Shown here piece by piece: positions 34,515 to 44,178 of a DNA stretch of 64,000 nucleotides (the first letter of the stretch is position 1; the number at the start of each line of letters is the position of its first letter). A model generated the notes under the pieces. The model worked only from the letters and a program-made list of their open reading frames with translations. It ran no database searches and had not been told where the DNA came from. The translations under genes were made by a program, and so were the position numbers. Source of the stretch: Clostridia bacterium (GTDB taxonomy: Bacteria > Bacillota > Clostridia > Oscillospirales > Acutalibacteraceae); assembly GCA_017409265.1 (NCBI GenBank), contig JAFQSY010000020.1, positions 1 to 64,000 of the forward strand, given 5' to 3'.

Positions 34515-34599
34515 ATAAAAACCTCTTTCGGATATTACTATCTGCATTTTATCATACGATATAATTATTGTCAAAGATTTTGTGTTAATTAATATAAAT

Positions 34600-34628
34600 C
34601 ACTCCCGAGCCTTGTCAGCTCGGGAGTG
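34600..34628 (-). terminator. Hairpin terminator after the signal-anchored glycosidase gene
   Basis: CACTCCCGAGC (34,600-34,610) pairs with GCTCGGGAGTG (34,618-34,628), with A/T-rich flanks and only a weak U-tract on the minus strand. Confidence 0.65.
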
Positions 34629-34638
34629 GAAAAGTTTA

Positions 34639-35871
34639 TTAATCTGCAAAGCCTTTCTGTACCGCGTAGTATGCGGGTTTGGGCTCACCCTTGCCATCAA
34701 CCAGACCCCAGCCTGTTTCAACAGGGCAATCCGACTGACCGCAGACATAGCAGCTGTCGCTGTCTGCCCAGCAGTAAACGCACATTCCTATAACGTAGTC
34801 AAGCTTGCGTACCTTAGGAATAACATACTCAAAGAAGTCTGCCTGACCTTCGGGAGTGTGTTCAAATCCGTAAAGACCCATACCCTCTGCAAGCTCACAG
34901 TAAAGATGGTTTGAATATTCGCCGTTGAAGATAAGGTCTGCACGCTCTTCGGGCGTTCTGTCGCTGTAATCTTCAATGATTTCTTCTCTCATATCCTCGG
35001 GAAGCTTGCTGATGAAATCATCAATATTTGCTCTTGCTTCTTCTTCACTGTTATAGCCGTATTTCTGAAGAATTGCAATTTTTTCTTCTTCCGTTTTAGG
35101 TTCGCCATAGCCGATATAACCAAATTCGCAGAGAATAACGGGCTTGCCGGTTACGCGTCTTACAAAGTTGAGAAGAGTGATAAACTGGTCAGGGTTCTTG
35201 AGGACCGGCTCAAAGCAACCGAGATACATATCGAGTCCCACGTAATCGCAGTACTGATGATATTCTGTCATCTTAAACGGAAGCTGTGCAACCGAAAGGC
35301 CACCGAGGTTATAGCCTATGATGATATCGCCTCTTATCGGATACATTGCTTCAAGTTGCATGCCGATAAAATCAGCGGCTTCGTCAAGTGTGAGAGGAAG
35401 AGTGAAGCGGTCAATACCCATTTCGTTTGTAATCTGGAATGCGCCGACTATGCCTTTAAGGTCTTCCACATAGAATCTTGCAATATCCTGAATACCTTTT
35501 CTGCTTGCAGGGTCTCTTGGGTCAAGACCATATGCAATGTAGTCGTCAGGGTAGGGGGTAACACCGAAAATTCTTATTCCGTTATTAACATATTCCTGTG
35601 ATTCCTTTTTCCAATTCTTATAGTGTTCGGAAACGGTGCCGTCTGTATTGTAGGGGAACGGAATATCATCGCGGAACCATTCAATGTTGCCTTCTTTAAT
35701 GAGCTCATAATCGGGATCAAGGTGGCACACGCCTTTCATAAATCCGCCGATTTTCTCTTCGGCAACGGGAACTTCCTTGTCAAATCCGGCAAGAGGGTCC
35801 CAGGTGATTGTTGAAAGAAGGGGAGTGAGAATTGCAAGCAAAAAGCCTATGATTTTGAAAAGAACAGTCAT
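34639..35871 (-). CDS. Putative clan GH-A glycoside hydrolase with N-terminal membrane anchor
   Basis: 410 residues from the ATG at 35,871 (AAGGAG box). A hydrophobic N-terminus (TVLFKIIGFLLAILTPLLSTI) acts as signal or anchor, so the domain is outside. The barrel shows FQITNEM, which fits the acid/base Glu after Asn of clan GH-A, and PVILCEFGYIG, which fits the nucleophile Glu. Strand landmarks are FRDDIPFPYN and CDYVGLDMYLG. Two Cys pairs near the C-terminus (CYVCGQSDC) could bind metal or form disulphides. GH family not assigned; substrate unknown. Confidence 0.6.
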   Translation of the reverse strand: MTVLFKIIGFLLAILTPLLSTITWDPLAGFDKEVPVAEEKIGGFMKGVCHLDPDYELIKEGNIEWFRDDIPFPYNTDGTVSEHYKNWKKESQEYVNNGIRIFGVTPYPDDYIAYGLDPRDPASRKGIQDIARFYVEDLKGIVGAFQITNEMGIDRFTLPLTLDEAADFIGMQLEAMYPIRGDIIIGYNLGGLSVAQLPFKMTEYHQYCDYVGLDMYLGCFEPVLKNPDQFITLLNFVRRVTGKPVILCEFGYIGYGEPKTEEEKIAILQKYGYNSEEEARANIDDFISKLPEDMREEIIEDYSDRTPEERADLIFNGEYSNHLYCELAEGMGLYGFEHTPEGQADFFEYVIPKVRKLDYVIGMCVYCWADSDSCYVCGQSDCPVETGWGLVDGKGEPKPAYYAVQKGFAD

Positions 35872-35925
35872 TTTGTTTTTCTCCTTTATATTTGATATTA
35901 ATATATTAACATAGCAAATCCGCCA

Positions 35926-35952
35926 TTTCAATGAATTTTGAACGGCGGATTT
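35926..35952. terminator. Hairpin between dus and the glycosidase gene
   Basis: AAATCCGCC (35,926-35,934) pairs with GGCGGATTT (35,944-35,952) with a 9-nt loop. The T-run (ATTTATTTTT) is on the plus strand; on the minus strand, where dus ends, the tract is weak. Confidence 0.5.
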
Positions 35953-35991
35953 ATTTTTGTGAATTTCCACAAGGTTAAAAGTCGGCTTTTG

Positions 35992-36963
35992 TTAATTGTT
36001 AACAGCGGCATTGATAACCTTTTCGACTATTGATTTAAGCTGATCCATGGTTTCGAGTGCACCGATTTCCTGCCTTAATGCAGCCGCACCTCTGATTCCT
36101 TTGATATACCAACCCGAATGTTTTCTCGCTTCGCGCATTCCGACGTAGTTGCCCTTGTATTCGCAGAGCTTTTCGATGTGGCGGAGCATAATTGCCATTC
36201 GCTCCTCAACAGGAGGCTCGGGAAGAATGATTCCGTTTCGGAAATATTCATTGATTTGTCTGAATATCCACGGTGCGCCGAGTGCGCCTCTGCCGACCAT
36301 TACGAAATCACAGCCTGTGGTTTTATACATGTTTTCTGCAGATAAAGCATCAACAATATCACCGTTGCCGATAACGGGAATGTTGACGGATTCCTTGACC
36401 TGCTTAATGATTTCAAGGTTTACAGGAGGTGCATACATCTGCTTTTTTGTTCTTCCGTGAACGGTTATTGCCGATGCACCTGCTTTTTCCTGCAAAACTG
36501 CAAACTCAACGGCATTGATGCTGTTTTCATCCCAGCCTGAGCGAAATTTGACCGTTACGGGTATTTCAACAGCCCTGACAACTGCCTCGGTTATTTTTGC
36601 GGCGAGGTCGGGGTTTTTCATCAGCGCACTTCCGCCGCCGTTGCCTGCGATTTTTGGAGCAGGACAGCCCATGTTGATATCAATTGCACAGCAGCCTGTT
36701 CCGGCTGCTTTTTTTGCGGCTTCCGCCATTGTTTCGGGGTCGCATCCGAAAATCTGAACTGCAGCAGGTTTTTCTGTTTCGCCAAGAAGCATAAGAGAAT
36801 CCGATTTTCTGTCATGCATGGTAAGACCCTTTGAGCTTACCATTTCCGTCACGACATATGAAGCATCAAATTCTATACACAGCTCGCGGAATGCTCTGTC
36901 AGCAACCCCTGCCATGGGAGCGAGTGCTGCATATCCGTTTATTTCAAAGTTTCCTATCTTCAT
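35992..36963 (-). CDS. dus: tRNA-dihydrouridine synthase
   Basis: 323 residues. FMN-binding barrel opening ALAPMAGVADRAFRELC, catalytic Cys in INMGCPAPKIAGNGGGSALM, phosphate site VIGNGDI and VMVGRGALGAPWIF, then the helical C-terminal tRNA-binding domain (HSGWYIKGIRGAAALRQEI). It reduces uridines in the tRNA D-loop. DusB-like by overall appearance. RBS GGAG. Separate transcription unit or leader gene of the glycosidase gene 120 bp downstream. Confidence 0.93.
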   Translation of the reverse strand: MKIGNFEINGYAALAPMAGVADRAFRELCIEFDASYVVTEMVSSKGLTMHDRKSDSLMLLGETEKPAAVQIFGCDPETMAEAAKKAAGTGCCAIDINMGCPAPKIAGNGGGSALMKNPDLAAKITEAVVRAVEIPVTVKFRSGWDENSINAVEFAVLQEKAGASAITVHGRTKKQMYAPPVNLEIIKQVKESVNIPVIGNGDIVDALSAENMYKTTGCDFVMVGRGALGAPWIFRQINEYFRNGIILPEPPVEERMAIMLRHIEKLCEYKGNYVGMREARKHSGWYIKGIRGAAALRQEIGALETMDQLKSIVEKVINAAVNN

Positions 36964-37058
36964 AAGTTCTCCGAAAGTTTATTTTTAATAATGTTACCAT
37001 TAAAACAAATTAATTTCAATAATTTTCAAAAAAATGCTGAAATTTACAATTTATATGG

Positions 37059-37064
37059 TATAAT
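37059..37064 (+). promoter_or_regulatory. Extended -10 promoter of polA
   Basis: TGG-TATAAT 21 bp before the polA ATG. The -35 region (near 37,037) is poor, as usual for extended -10 promoters. Confidence 0.55.
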
Positions 37065-37084
37065 ATAAAATGAGGTGATTTGGA

Positions 37085-39658
37085 ATGAAGCTTTTGGCTC
37101 TTGACGGCAACAGCATTCTCAACCGTGCTTTTTACGGAATAAAGCTCCTTACTACCAAAGACGGCAGTAAGTTCACAAACGGAATATATGGATTTTTAAA
37201 TATACTTTTAAGGCTCAAAGAAGAGGTTTCACCCGATGCGGTGGCAATCGCGTTTGATGTTAAAGCCCCGACTTTCAGACATGAGATGTATTCGGGATAT
37301 AAGGCAAACAGAAAGGGCATGCCGCCCGAGCTTGCACAGCAGATGCCTCCGCTGAAAGAACTTCTGACCGCCATGGGATATACGATTCTCGAAGCACCAG
37401 GCTGGGAGGCAGATGATATTCTCGGCACTCTTGCTGCAAACTGCAAGGACGGTGACTTTTGTTATATCGCAACGGGTGACAGGGATTCTCTTCAACTTGT
37501 GCGTGATAATGTCAATGTTCTTCTTGCATCAACAAAAATGGGCAGGCCTCAGAGCGTGCGCTATGACTGCGACAAGATTAAAGAAGAATATCTCGTAACC
37601 CCGGAGCAGATGATTGATATCAAGGCTCTTATGGGTGACACATCTGACTGCATTCCCGGTGTTGCGGGCATCGGTCAGAAAACGGCGCAGGATTTAATCA
37701 GCCGTTTCGGCTCGATTGATGAAATCTATGCAAACGTTGAAACAATTGATATCAAAAAGGGCGTTCATGACAAGCTTGTCAGCGATAAGGAAATGGCATA
37801 CCTGAGCCGTGAACTCGGAACGATTAAAACAAACGCACCCGTTGACGGTGACTATTCGTCTTATGTGCCTGCCGAGCCTGATACATTTAAGGTTACGGGT
37901 ATTCTTGCAGACCTTGAAATGTATAAGATGATTGAACGTCTTGAACTCAAGGCGCCCGAAAAGCGTGAACAGGGCGAAATTAAAAAAATCAATTGCGAAT
38001 GCTATGAGCAGGAGGATTTAAAGCTTCTTTTCAATATGCTGAAAAAAGCGGGAGAGGCATTTTTTACCTTTGACAGCGGTATTTTTATGTTCAAAACGGA
38101 CAACGGTGTTGCAAAGGTCAATCCAGAAAACTACGGGTATGCAGAGTTCTGTTCCGATTTTCTTTTTGATAAAGAAATAAAAAAATACACATATAACTCA
38201 AAACAGCTTTACGCATTTTTCTATGATTACAGCAACGATATTGAAATAAATTCAATCTGCGGCGATGCAATGCTTTCGGCTTATGTTATCAATCCCTCAT
38301 CGGGTGCATATGACCTAAAGAGAATCATTGCTGAATATGCAAATGCTGAAATGCCCGACGAAGAAGACGAAGCGGCATTTTTTACTGCATATCTTCAGAC
38401 GGCATTTCATAATCTGAACAAACTCATTGAAGAACACAATCAGAAAAGATTGATTGATGAAATTGAACTTCCGCTTGCAAGAGTGCTTGCATCAATGGAG
38501 CGTGAGGGATTTTTAGTTGATGCAGACGGAATTGAAAAATTCGGAATTGATTTGCAGGGCAGAATAGAAGCTCTGGTTGAAGATATCTATGCCGAGGTCG
38601 GATATGAGTTTAATCTCAATTCACCGAAACAGCTTGGTGAGGCGCTGTTTGTTAAAATGGGACTTCCCGCAAAAAAGAAAACAAAAAGCGGCTATTCGAC
38701 CAACGCTGATGTTCTTGAGGGTCTTGCGGCGGATTATCCCGTTGTGGCAAAGATTCTTGAATACAGAACTCTCGCAAAGCTAAAATCGACCTATTGTGAC
38801 GGTCTTTTGAAGGTTATCGGTGATGACGGCAGAATCCATTCAAGCCTCAATCAGACCGAAACGAGAACAGGCAGAATTTCATCAACCGAACCAAATCTTC
38901 AGAATATTCCCGTGCGCTCCGAACTCGGCAGAGAAATGAGAAAGTTTTTCAAGGCAAAAGATGGTTGCGTTCTGATTGATGCCGACTATTCACAGATTGA
39001 ACTTCGTGTTCTTGCACACATTGCAAACGATAAAAACATGATAAACGCTTTCAATGACGGCGACGATATTCATGCAATAACCGCATCGCAAGTGTTCAAT
39101 ATGCCGCTTATGATGGTAACTCCGCTCATGCGAAGCCGAGCAAAGGCAGTTAATTTCGGTATTGTTTACGGCATAGGTGCATTCTCGCTTGCAAAGGATA
39201 TCGGCGTTACACGCGCAGAAGCGGACAGCTATATAAAAGGCTATCTTGCACATTTCAGCGGAGTTCAGCAGTACATGAAGGATGTTGTTGAAAAGGCAAA
39301 GGAAAACGGATATGTTGAAACCGTTTTTGCGCGCAGAAGATATCTTCCTGAGCTTACTTCTTCAAACGCAATGATGCGTGCCTTCGGCGAAAGAGTTGCG
39401 CTGAATATGCCTATTCAGGGAACTGCGGCGGATATAATTAAAATCGCTATGATAAGAGTCTGGGAATGCCTTAAGGAGCAATGCCTTGAAGCAAAGCTTA
39501 TTATGCAGGTGCATGACGAACTGATAGTCGAAGCACCCGAAGCCGAGGCGAAAATCGTTGCTGGAATTGTAAAACGTGAAATGGAAAACGCAGTTAAAAT
39601 GCGTGTGCTTATGCAAGCGGATGTAGGCATAGGCAAAACATGGTATGAGTCAAAATAA
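37085..39658 (+). CDS. polA: DNA polymerase I, with degenerate 3'-5' exonuclease domain
   Basis: 857 residues. Residues 1-290 form the 5'-3' nuclease (LALDGNSILNRAFYG, GDTSDCIPGVAGIGQKTA). Residues about 305-460 occupy the place of the 3'-5' exonuclease, but the DxE catalytic block is replaced (FFTFDSGIF), so proofreading is probably lost, as in Taq and many Firmicutes PolA. The polymerase has motif A DADYSQIELRVLAHIA, motif B RSRAKAVNFGIVYG and motif C QVHDELIVEAP. It repairs gaps and removes Okazaki primers. RBS GAGGTG; first gene of polA-phosphatase-rimI-tsaD. Confidence 0.97.
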   Translation: MKLLALDGNSILNRAFYGIKLLTTKDGSKFTNGIYGFLNILLRLKEEVSPDAVAIAFDVKAPTFRHEMYSGYKANRKGMPPELAQQMPPLKELLTAMGYTILEAPGWEADDILGTLAANCKDGDFCYIATGDRDSLQLVRDNVNVLLASTKMGRPQSVRYDCDKIKEEYLVTPEQMIDIKALMGDTSDCIPGVAGIGQKTAQDLISRFGSIDEIYANVETIDIKKGVHDKLVSDKEMAYLSRELGTIKTNAPVDGDYSSYVPAEPDTFKVTGILADLEMYKMIERLELKAPEKREQGEIKKINCECYEQEDLKLLFNMLKKAGEAFFTFDSGIFMFKTDNGVAKVNPENYGYAEFCSDFLFDKEIKKYTYNSKQLYAFFYDYSNDIEINSICGDAMLSAYVINPSSGAYDLKRIIAEYANAEMPDEEDEAAFFTAYLQTAFHNLNKLIEEHNQKRLIDEIELPLARVLASMEREGFLVDADGIEKFGIDLQGRIEALVEDIYAEVGYEFNLNSPKQLGEALFVKMGLPAKKKTKSGYSTNADVLEGLAADYPVVAKILEYRTLAKLKSTYCDGLLKVIGDDGRIHSSLNQTETRTGRISSTEPNLQNIPVRSELGREMRKFFKAKDGCVLIDADYSQIELRVLAHIANDKNMINAFNDGDDIHAITASQVFNMPLMMVTPLMRSRAKAVNFGIVYGIGAFSLAKDIGVTRAEADSYIKGYLAHFSGVQQYMKDVVEKAKENGYVETVFARRRYLPELTSSNAMMRAFGERVALNMPIQGTAADIIKIAMIRVWECLKEQCLEAKLIMQVHDELIVEAPEAEAKIVAGIVKREMENAVKMRVLMQADVGIGKTWYESK

Positions 39659-39669
39659 AGGATAAAGAT

Positions 39670-40098
39670 ATGAATATATTATTTGTATGTACGGGCAACA
39701 CCTGCCGTAGTCCCATGGCTGAAGGGCTTTTCAGAAAGATGGTTGCCGATAAAAATAATGAAAATATAAGCTGCTCAAGTGCAGGCCTTTTTGCAATGAC
39801 GGGCGATGAGGTAACACCCAACGCTGTCAAAGCTTGCGAGCGCTTTGAGGTTGACATTTCGGCTCACAGAGCAAGAAGAATAACAAGCTATATTCTTGAT
39901 GAAACAGATAAGTTTGTCTGCATGACTCCCGAGCATGCGGCGAGTCTTGCAATGTATGTACCGACGGAAAAGATATCTGTTCTCGGCGGCGGAATACCTG
40001 ACCCGTTTGGCAGCGACCTTGAAACGTATATCAAATGTGCAAACTATATTAAAACGGCGCTCAATCTTCAGTTTGATGACATAATTTCGGAGGAGTAA
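39670..40098 (+). CDS. Low-molecular-weight protein-tyrosine/arginine phosphatase
   Basis: 142 residues. The P-loop FVCTGNTCRSPMAEG has the CX5R(S) motif; the second residue after the Cys being Gly and the Thr in GNT resemble YwlE-type arginine phosphatases. The general-acid Asp is in IPDPFGS. Cytosolic. It removes phosphate from protein Tyr or Arg through a phosphocysteine. 11 bp after polA and 2 bp before rimI. Confidence 0.9.
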   Translation: MNILFVCTGNTCRSPMAEGLFRKMVADKNNENISCSSAGLFAMTGDEVTPNAVKACERFEVDISAHRARRITSYILDETDKFVCMTPEHAASLAMYVPTEKISVLGGGIPDPFGSDLETYIKCANYIKTALNLQFDDIISEE

Positions 40099-40100
40099 AG

Positions 40101-40538
40101 ATGGAGTTTACTCTTGAAAAAATGGGTGCGGAGCATATAACGCAAATTGCACAGCTTGAAAAAGAATGCTTTTCCGAGCCTTGGAGCGAAAATGCACTTG
40201 AGGAAGAACTTGCAAACGAAAACTCACATTTTCTTGTTGCGGTTTCAGATAAGGTGATGGGCTATATCGGCGTTCAGGAAATCTGTGGCGAGGCATATAT
40301 AACAAACGTTGCGGTTTTCGGCGAATATCGTAAATCGGGTGTCGGCAGAGCGCTTTTAAAATCCGCCTGTTACGGTGCAAAAAGCAGAAATTGTGAATTC
40401 ATAACTCTTGAAGTGCGTGAAAGCAATGAGCCCGCAATTGCTCTTTATGAATCTGAAGGCTTTGAAAAAGTGGGTGTCAGAAAGAATTTTTATTCCTCTC
40501 CGACGGAGAACGGGATAATTTACACTAAATTTTTTTAA
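40101..40538 (+). CDS. rimI: Ribosomal-protein-S18-alanine N-acetyltransferase-like GNAT
   Basis: 145 residues. EKECFSEPWSENALEEEL is the usual RimI opening. GEYRKSGVGRALL is the acetyl-CoA-binding motif A, and ESNEPAIALYESEGFEKVGVRKNFY the motif B region with the typical RKNYY-like end. Encoded directly before tsaD, the common Firmicutes order, which supports RimI over an unrelated GNAT. RBS GGAGGAG. Confidence 0.9.
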   Translation: MEFTLEKMGAEHITQIAQLEKECFSEPWSENALEEELANENSHFLVAVSDKVMGYIGVQEICGEAYITNVAVFGEYRKSGVGRALLKSACYGAKSRNCEFITLEVRESNEPAIALYESEGFEKVGVRKNFYSSPTENGIIYTKFF

Positions 40539-40552
40539 CACGGGGTGTTAAT

Positions 40553-41566
40553 ATGAAAATCCTTGCAATCGAATCCTCATGCGATGAAACGGCGGCAGCC
40601 GTTGTTGAGGACGGAAGAAAAGTTTTATCAAGTGTAATAGCTTCACAAGTAAGTGAGCATATTATATACGGAGGCGTTGTTCCCGAAATTGCATCAAGAA
40701 TGCACGCACAGGCGATATCCGGAGTTGTCTCAAAGGCGATGAGCGATGCGGGTGTCGGTTATTCCGATATTGATGCCATTGCGGTTACTTATGCACCCGG
40801 TCTTATCGGTGCGCTTCTCGTCGGCGTCAACTTTGCAAAGGGACTCTCATATTCAGCGCGTCTGCCTCTTATTCCCGTTCATCATCTGCGGTCTCATATT
40901 GCTGCGAACTATATTTCCCACGCAGATTTAAAACCGCCGTTTCTCTGCCTTGTTGTTTCGGGCGGTCACAGCCATATAGTTGCCGTTAATGATTATACCG
41001 ATTTTTCAATCATCGGAAGAACAAGAGATGATGCAGCAGGTGAGTGTATGGATAAAGCTGCAAGAGCGATGGGTCTGCCTTATCCCGGCGGTGTTAATCT
41101 TGACAGAATCAGCACTGACGGAGATTCATCTCTGTATAAGCTTCCGCATCCCCACGTTGAGGGAAGCGAATATGATTTCAGTTTTTCGGGATTGAAGACA
41201 GCGGTTGTTAATATAATTCACAATTCAAAGCAAAAGGGGATTGATGTGAGCGTTCCTGACTTGGGTGCAAGCTGCATTGAAACCGTTGCTGACTGCCTTG
41301 TAAAGAACACCGTTAAGGCTGCCGAAAAACACGGGTTTGACAAAATTGTTCTCGCGGGCGGCGTTTCCGCAAATTCCCGGTTGAGAAAGAGAATGACGGA
41401 AATCTGCACCGAAAATGGATGGAAGCTTTATATGCCCGAGCTTTCTCTTTGCGGCGATAATGCGGCAATGGTCGGTGCACAGGCTTTTTATGAATATCAA
41501 AGCGGTAATATTGCAGGATTGGAGCTTAATGCTTTCGCAACAATGCCGATTGATGAGCAAAATTGA
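40553..41566 (+). CDS. tsaD: tRNA N6-threonylcarbamoyladenosine transferase
   Basis: 337 residues. It opens ILAIESSCDETAAAVVEDG. Metal-binding HHLRSHIAAN, LCLVVSGGHSHIV, GRTRDDAAGECMDKAARAMGLPYPGG and VLAGGVSANSRLR are all in place. It transfers the threonylcarbamoyl group to A37 of ANN-decoding tRNAs together with TsaB and TsaE, which are not in this window. Last gene of the polA operon; a weak C-terminal variation (ELNAFATMPIDE) is normal. Confidence 0.97.
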   Translation: MKILAIESSCDETAAAVVEDGRKVLSSVIASQVSEHIIYGGVVPEIASRMHAQAISGVVSKAMSDAGVGYSDIDAIAVTYAPGLIGALLVGVNFAKGLSYSARLPLIPVHHLRSHIAANYISHADLKPPFLCLVVSGGHSHIVAVNDYTDFSIIGRTRDDAAGECMDKAARAMGLPYPGGVNLDRISTDGDSSLYKLPHPHVEGSEYDFSFSGLKTAVVNIIHNSKQKGIDVSVPDLGASCIETVADCLVKNTVKAAEKHGFDKIVLAGGVSANSRLRKRMTEICTENGWKLYMPELSLCGDNAAMVGAQAFYEYQSGNIAGLELNAFATMPIDEQN

Positions 41567-41626
41567 TAAAATTCATCAAGAAAATGAATTTTTTGAAAGA
41601 TGATTATGCAAAACTTGCCAATTGTA

Positions 41627-41654
41627 TTGACTTTACAAAAATGTATGATATAAT
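41627..41654 (+). promoter_or_regulatory. Strong promoter and 110-nt leader of pckG
   Basis: TTGACT (41,627-41,632), 16-bp spacer, TATAAT (41,649-41,654). A leader of about 110 nt follows, with an imperfect inverted repeat GTGACAG-CAA-CTGTAAC near 41,687-41,703 that could be a regulator site. Confidence 0.75.
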
Positions 41655-41774
41655 TATAATGGGTTAGGTTAGAAAAGAGAAAAGATTGTGACAGCAACTG
41701 TAACAAATCATACTTTGATAACCGTAAAATTTTGTTAAATATTGTTGGTTTTTCGTAAGAAAGGAGAAAAAACT

Positions 41775-43553
41775 ATGGAAAACATGACTTCCAATAAGAG
41801 CGTTCTTTCATGGATTAATGAAAAAATTGATCTCGTTAAGCCCGAAAAGGTCGTATGGATTGACGGCGGCCAGGAGCAGATTGAAGCTCTCCGTGCAGAA
41901 GCTTGCTCAACAGGCGAAATGATTAAGCTCAATCAGGAGCTTCTTCCCGATTGCTATCTTCACAGAACAGCAGTCAACGACGTTGCACGTGTTGAAGGAA
42001 GAACCTTTATCTGTGCTCCCACAAAAGAAGAAGCAGGCCCCACAAATAACTGGATGGATCCTGCAGAAGCATATGAAATGCTCTATGCAATTGCAAAGGA
42101 CAGCTACAAGGGCAGAACCATGTATGTTATACCCTATTCCATGGGTCCTGTCGGTTCGCAGTTTTCAAAGATCGGTATTGAGCTTACAGACTCAATCTAT
42201 GTTGTTCTCAACATGGCTATTATGACAAGAGTCGGTGCTGATGTTCTCGAAGCTCTCGGCGACAGCAATGATTGGGTTCGCGGTCTTCATTGCAAGTGTG
42301 ACATTGATGAAGAGAAGAGATATATCTGCCATTTCCCGCAGGATAACACAATTATCTCCGTTAACTCCGGTTACGGCGGAAACGTTCTTCTCGGCAAGAA
42401 GTGCTTTGCACTCCGTATCGCATCATATCAGGGTAAGAATGAAGGTTGGCAGGCAGAGCATATGCTCATCCTCGGTCTCCAGAAGCCTGACGGCGAAATC
42501 AGATACATCTGTGCTGCTTTCCCCTCGGCTTGCGGCAAGACAAACCTTGCTATGCTTATTCCTCCCGAGGGATATTATAAAAACGGCTACCGTGTATGGT
42601 GTGTAGGTGACGATATTTCATGGATTCGTAAGGGTGAGGACGGCAGACTTTATGCCATTAACCCCGAAAACGGCTTCTTCGGCGTTGCACCCGGCACAAA
42701 CGAAAAGTCAAATCCCAATGCTCTTGCATCAACAAGAAAGGGTACTATCTTCACAAACGTTGCTCACAATCTCGATAATAACACAGTTTGGTGGGAAGGT
42801 CTTGACAAGAATCCTCCCGCAAATGCAGTTGAATGGAAGGGAAATCCCTGGAACGGTCAGGAAAGCGAAGAAAAGGGTGCACACCCCAACAGCCGTTTCA
42901 CAGCTCCCGCTGTCAACTGCCCCTGCATCAGCTCCGAGTTTGAGAATCCCGACGGTGTTCCCATTTCAGCTATCGTATTCGGCGGCAGACGTGCAAAGCT
43001 TGCTCCCCTTGTTTATCAGTCAAGAGATTGGAATCACGGTGTATTTGTCGGTTCAATCATGGCTTCCGAAACAACTGCTGCAGCTGCAGGCGCAGTAGGT
43101 GTTGTTCGCCGTGACCCCATGGCAATGCTTCCTTTCTGCGGCTACAACATGGCTGATTATTGGCAGCATTGGATCGATATCGGTGCAGGTCTTGATCCCG
43201 AAAAGGCACCCAAAATCTTCAACGTTAACTGGTTCCGTAAGGATGACGAAGGCAACTTCATGTGGCCCGGCTTCGGCGACAACCTTCGTGTTCTCGATTG
43301 GATTATTGATCGCTGCGAAGGCAAGGTTGAGGCTGATGAAACAGCTATCGGCTTTGTTCCCAAGGCAGCAGATATCAATCTTGAAGGTATTGAAGACGAA
43401 GTAAGCGATGCACAGCTTGCAGAGCTTCTTAGCGTTGATGTTTCACTCTGGAAAGATGAAGTTGCAGGTATCGAAGAGTTCTACGGTAAGTTTGACAGAC
43501 TTCCCGCAACTCTTAAGTCAGAGCTTGAAACTCTCAAAGCTAACATTAAATAA
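41775..43553 (+). CDS. pckG: Phosphoenolpyruvate carboxykinase (GTP)
   Basis: 592 residues from the ATG at 41,775 (AAGGAG box). The GTP-type signature is complete: substrate loop YVIPYSMGPVGS, P-loop FPSACGKTNLAM, metal-binding VGDDISWI, and guanine pocket FGVAPGTNEKSNPNA, then NWFRKDDEGNFMWPGFGDN near the C-terminus. It interconverts oxaloacetate and PEP with GTP/GDP. In anaerobes it often runs in the CO2-fixing direction. Its own strong promoter and terminator suggest high expression. Confidence 0.97.
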   Translation: MENMTSNKSVLSWINEKIDLVKPEKVVWIDGGQEQIEALRAEACSTGEMIKLNQELLPDCYLHRTAVNDVARVEGRTFICAPTKEEAGPTNNWMDPAEAYEMLYAIAKDSYKGRTMYVIPYSMGPVGSQFSKIGIELTDSIYVVLNMAIMTRVGADVLEALGDSNDWVRGLHCKCDIDEEKRYICHFPQDNTIISVNSGYGGNVLLGKKCFALRIASYQGKNEGWQAEHMLILGLQKPDGEIRYICAAFPSACGKTNLAMLIPPEGYYKNGYRVWCVGDDISWIRKGEDGRLYAINPENGFFGVAPGTNEKSNPNALASTRKGTIFTNVAHNLDNNTVWWEGLDKNPPANAVEWKGNPWNGQESEEKGAHPNSRFTAPAVNCPCISSEFENPDGVPISAIVFGGRRAKLAPLVYQSRDWNHGVFVGSIMASETTAAAAGAVGVVRRDPMAMLPFCGYNMADYWQHWIDIGAGLDPEKAPKIFNVNWFRKDDEGNFMWPGFGDNLRVLDWIIDRCEGKVEADETAIGFVPKAADINLEGIEDEVSDAQLAELLSVDVSLWKDEVAGIEEFYGKFDRLPATLKSELETLKANIK

Positions 43554-43559
43554 TTTTAA

Positions 43560-43586
43560 GGGCATCGTGAAAACGGTGCCCTTTTT
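43560..43586 (+). terminator. Terminator after pckG
   Basis: GGGCATCG-TGAAAA-CGGTGCCC followed by TTTTT. Confidence 0.85.
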
Positions 43587-43604
43587 GCAAATGCGGTGAA
43601 TATT

Positions 43605-44165
43605 ATGATTGTTTTTGTTGTGATTATTGCTTTTATTATTTTGTGCTGTGCGGCAATTGCTGTTTACGGCAGACGTGATAATGCAAGCTTTGACGAAGAT
43701 GCCGTTATAGTGCTTGGCAAAGGGCTTGACGGCGATAAGGTTCCCGTTAACCTTGCCAAAAGACTTGATAAGACAATTAAATATCATTCAAAAAATCCCA
43801 GGGCGCTTATCGTTGTTTCAGGCGGAAAGGGCAGCGAGGAAAAGCCTTCTGAAGCGCAGGCGATGGCAGATTATCTTCTGTCAAAGGGTATCCCCGAAAG
43901 TATAATTATAAAAGAAGAGAAATCAACAACAACGTATGAGAATTTTGTCTTTTCATCTGAAATACTGAAACAGTGTCTTGGTGAAAAATATTCTGTTGTA
44001 TTTGTTACTAATGTTTTTCATGTTTACCGCGCTGAAAGACTTGCAAAATCACTTGGTATTAATGCAACACATCTCGGTGCGGGTATTGAATTTCGTACAA
44101 TCCCTGCAAACTATCTGCGTGAGTTTTTTGTGCTTTTCGGTTTGATTGTACTTAAAAAGAAGTAA
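43605..44165 (+). CDS. SanA/YdcF/DUF218-like membrane protein
   Basis: 186 residues from the ATG at 43,605 (GGTGA box; a GTG nine bases earlier is less well placed). One N-terminal membrane helix (IVFVVIIAFIILCCAAIAVYG), then the DUF218 core: DAVIVLGKGLDGDKVP, ALIVVSGGKGSEEKPSEAQAMADYLLSKGIP, IIKEEKSTTTYENF and VTNVFHVYRAERLAK. The conserved Ser-Gly-Gly and the Thr/Glu pair are in place. Relatives act in envelope maintenance; the enzymatic function is unproven. 13 bp before the HAD gene. Confidence 0.85.
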   Translation: MIVFVVIIAFIILCCAAIAVYGRRDNASFDEDAVIVLGKGLDGDKVPVNLAKRLDKTIKYHSKNPRALIVVSGGKGSEEKPSEAQAMADYLLSKGIPESIIIKEEKSTTTYENFVFSSEILKQCLGEKYSVVFVTNVFHVYRAERLAKSLGINATHLGAGIEFRTIPANYLREFFVLFGLIVLKKK

Positions 44166-44178
44166 GAGGTAAGGTTCT

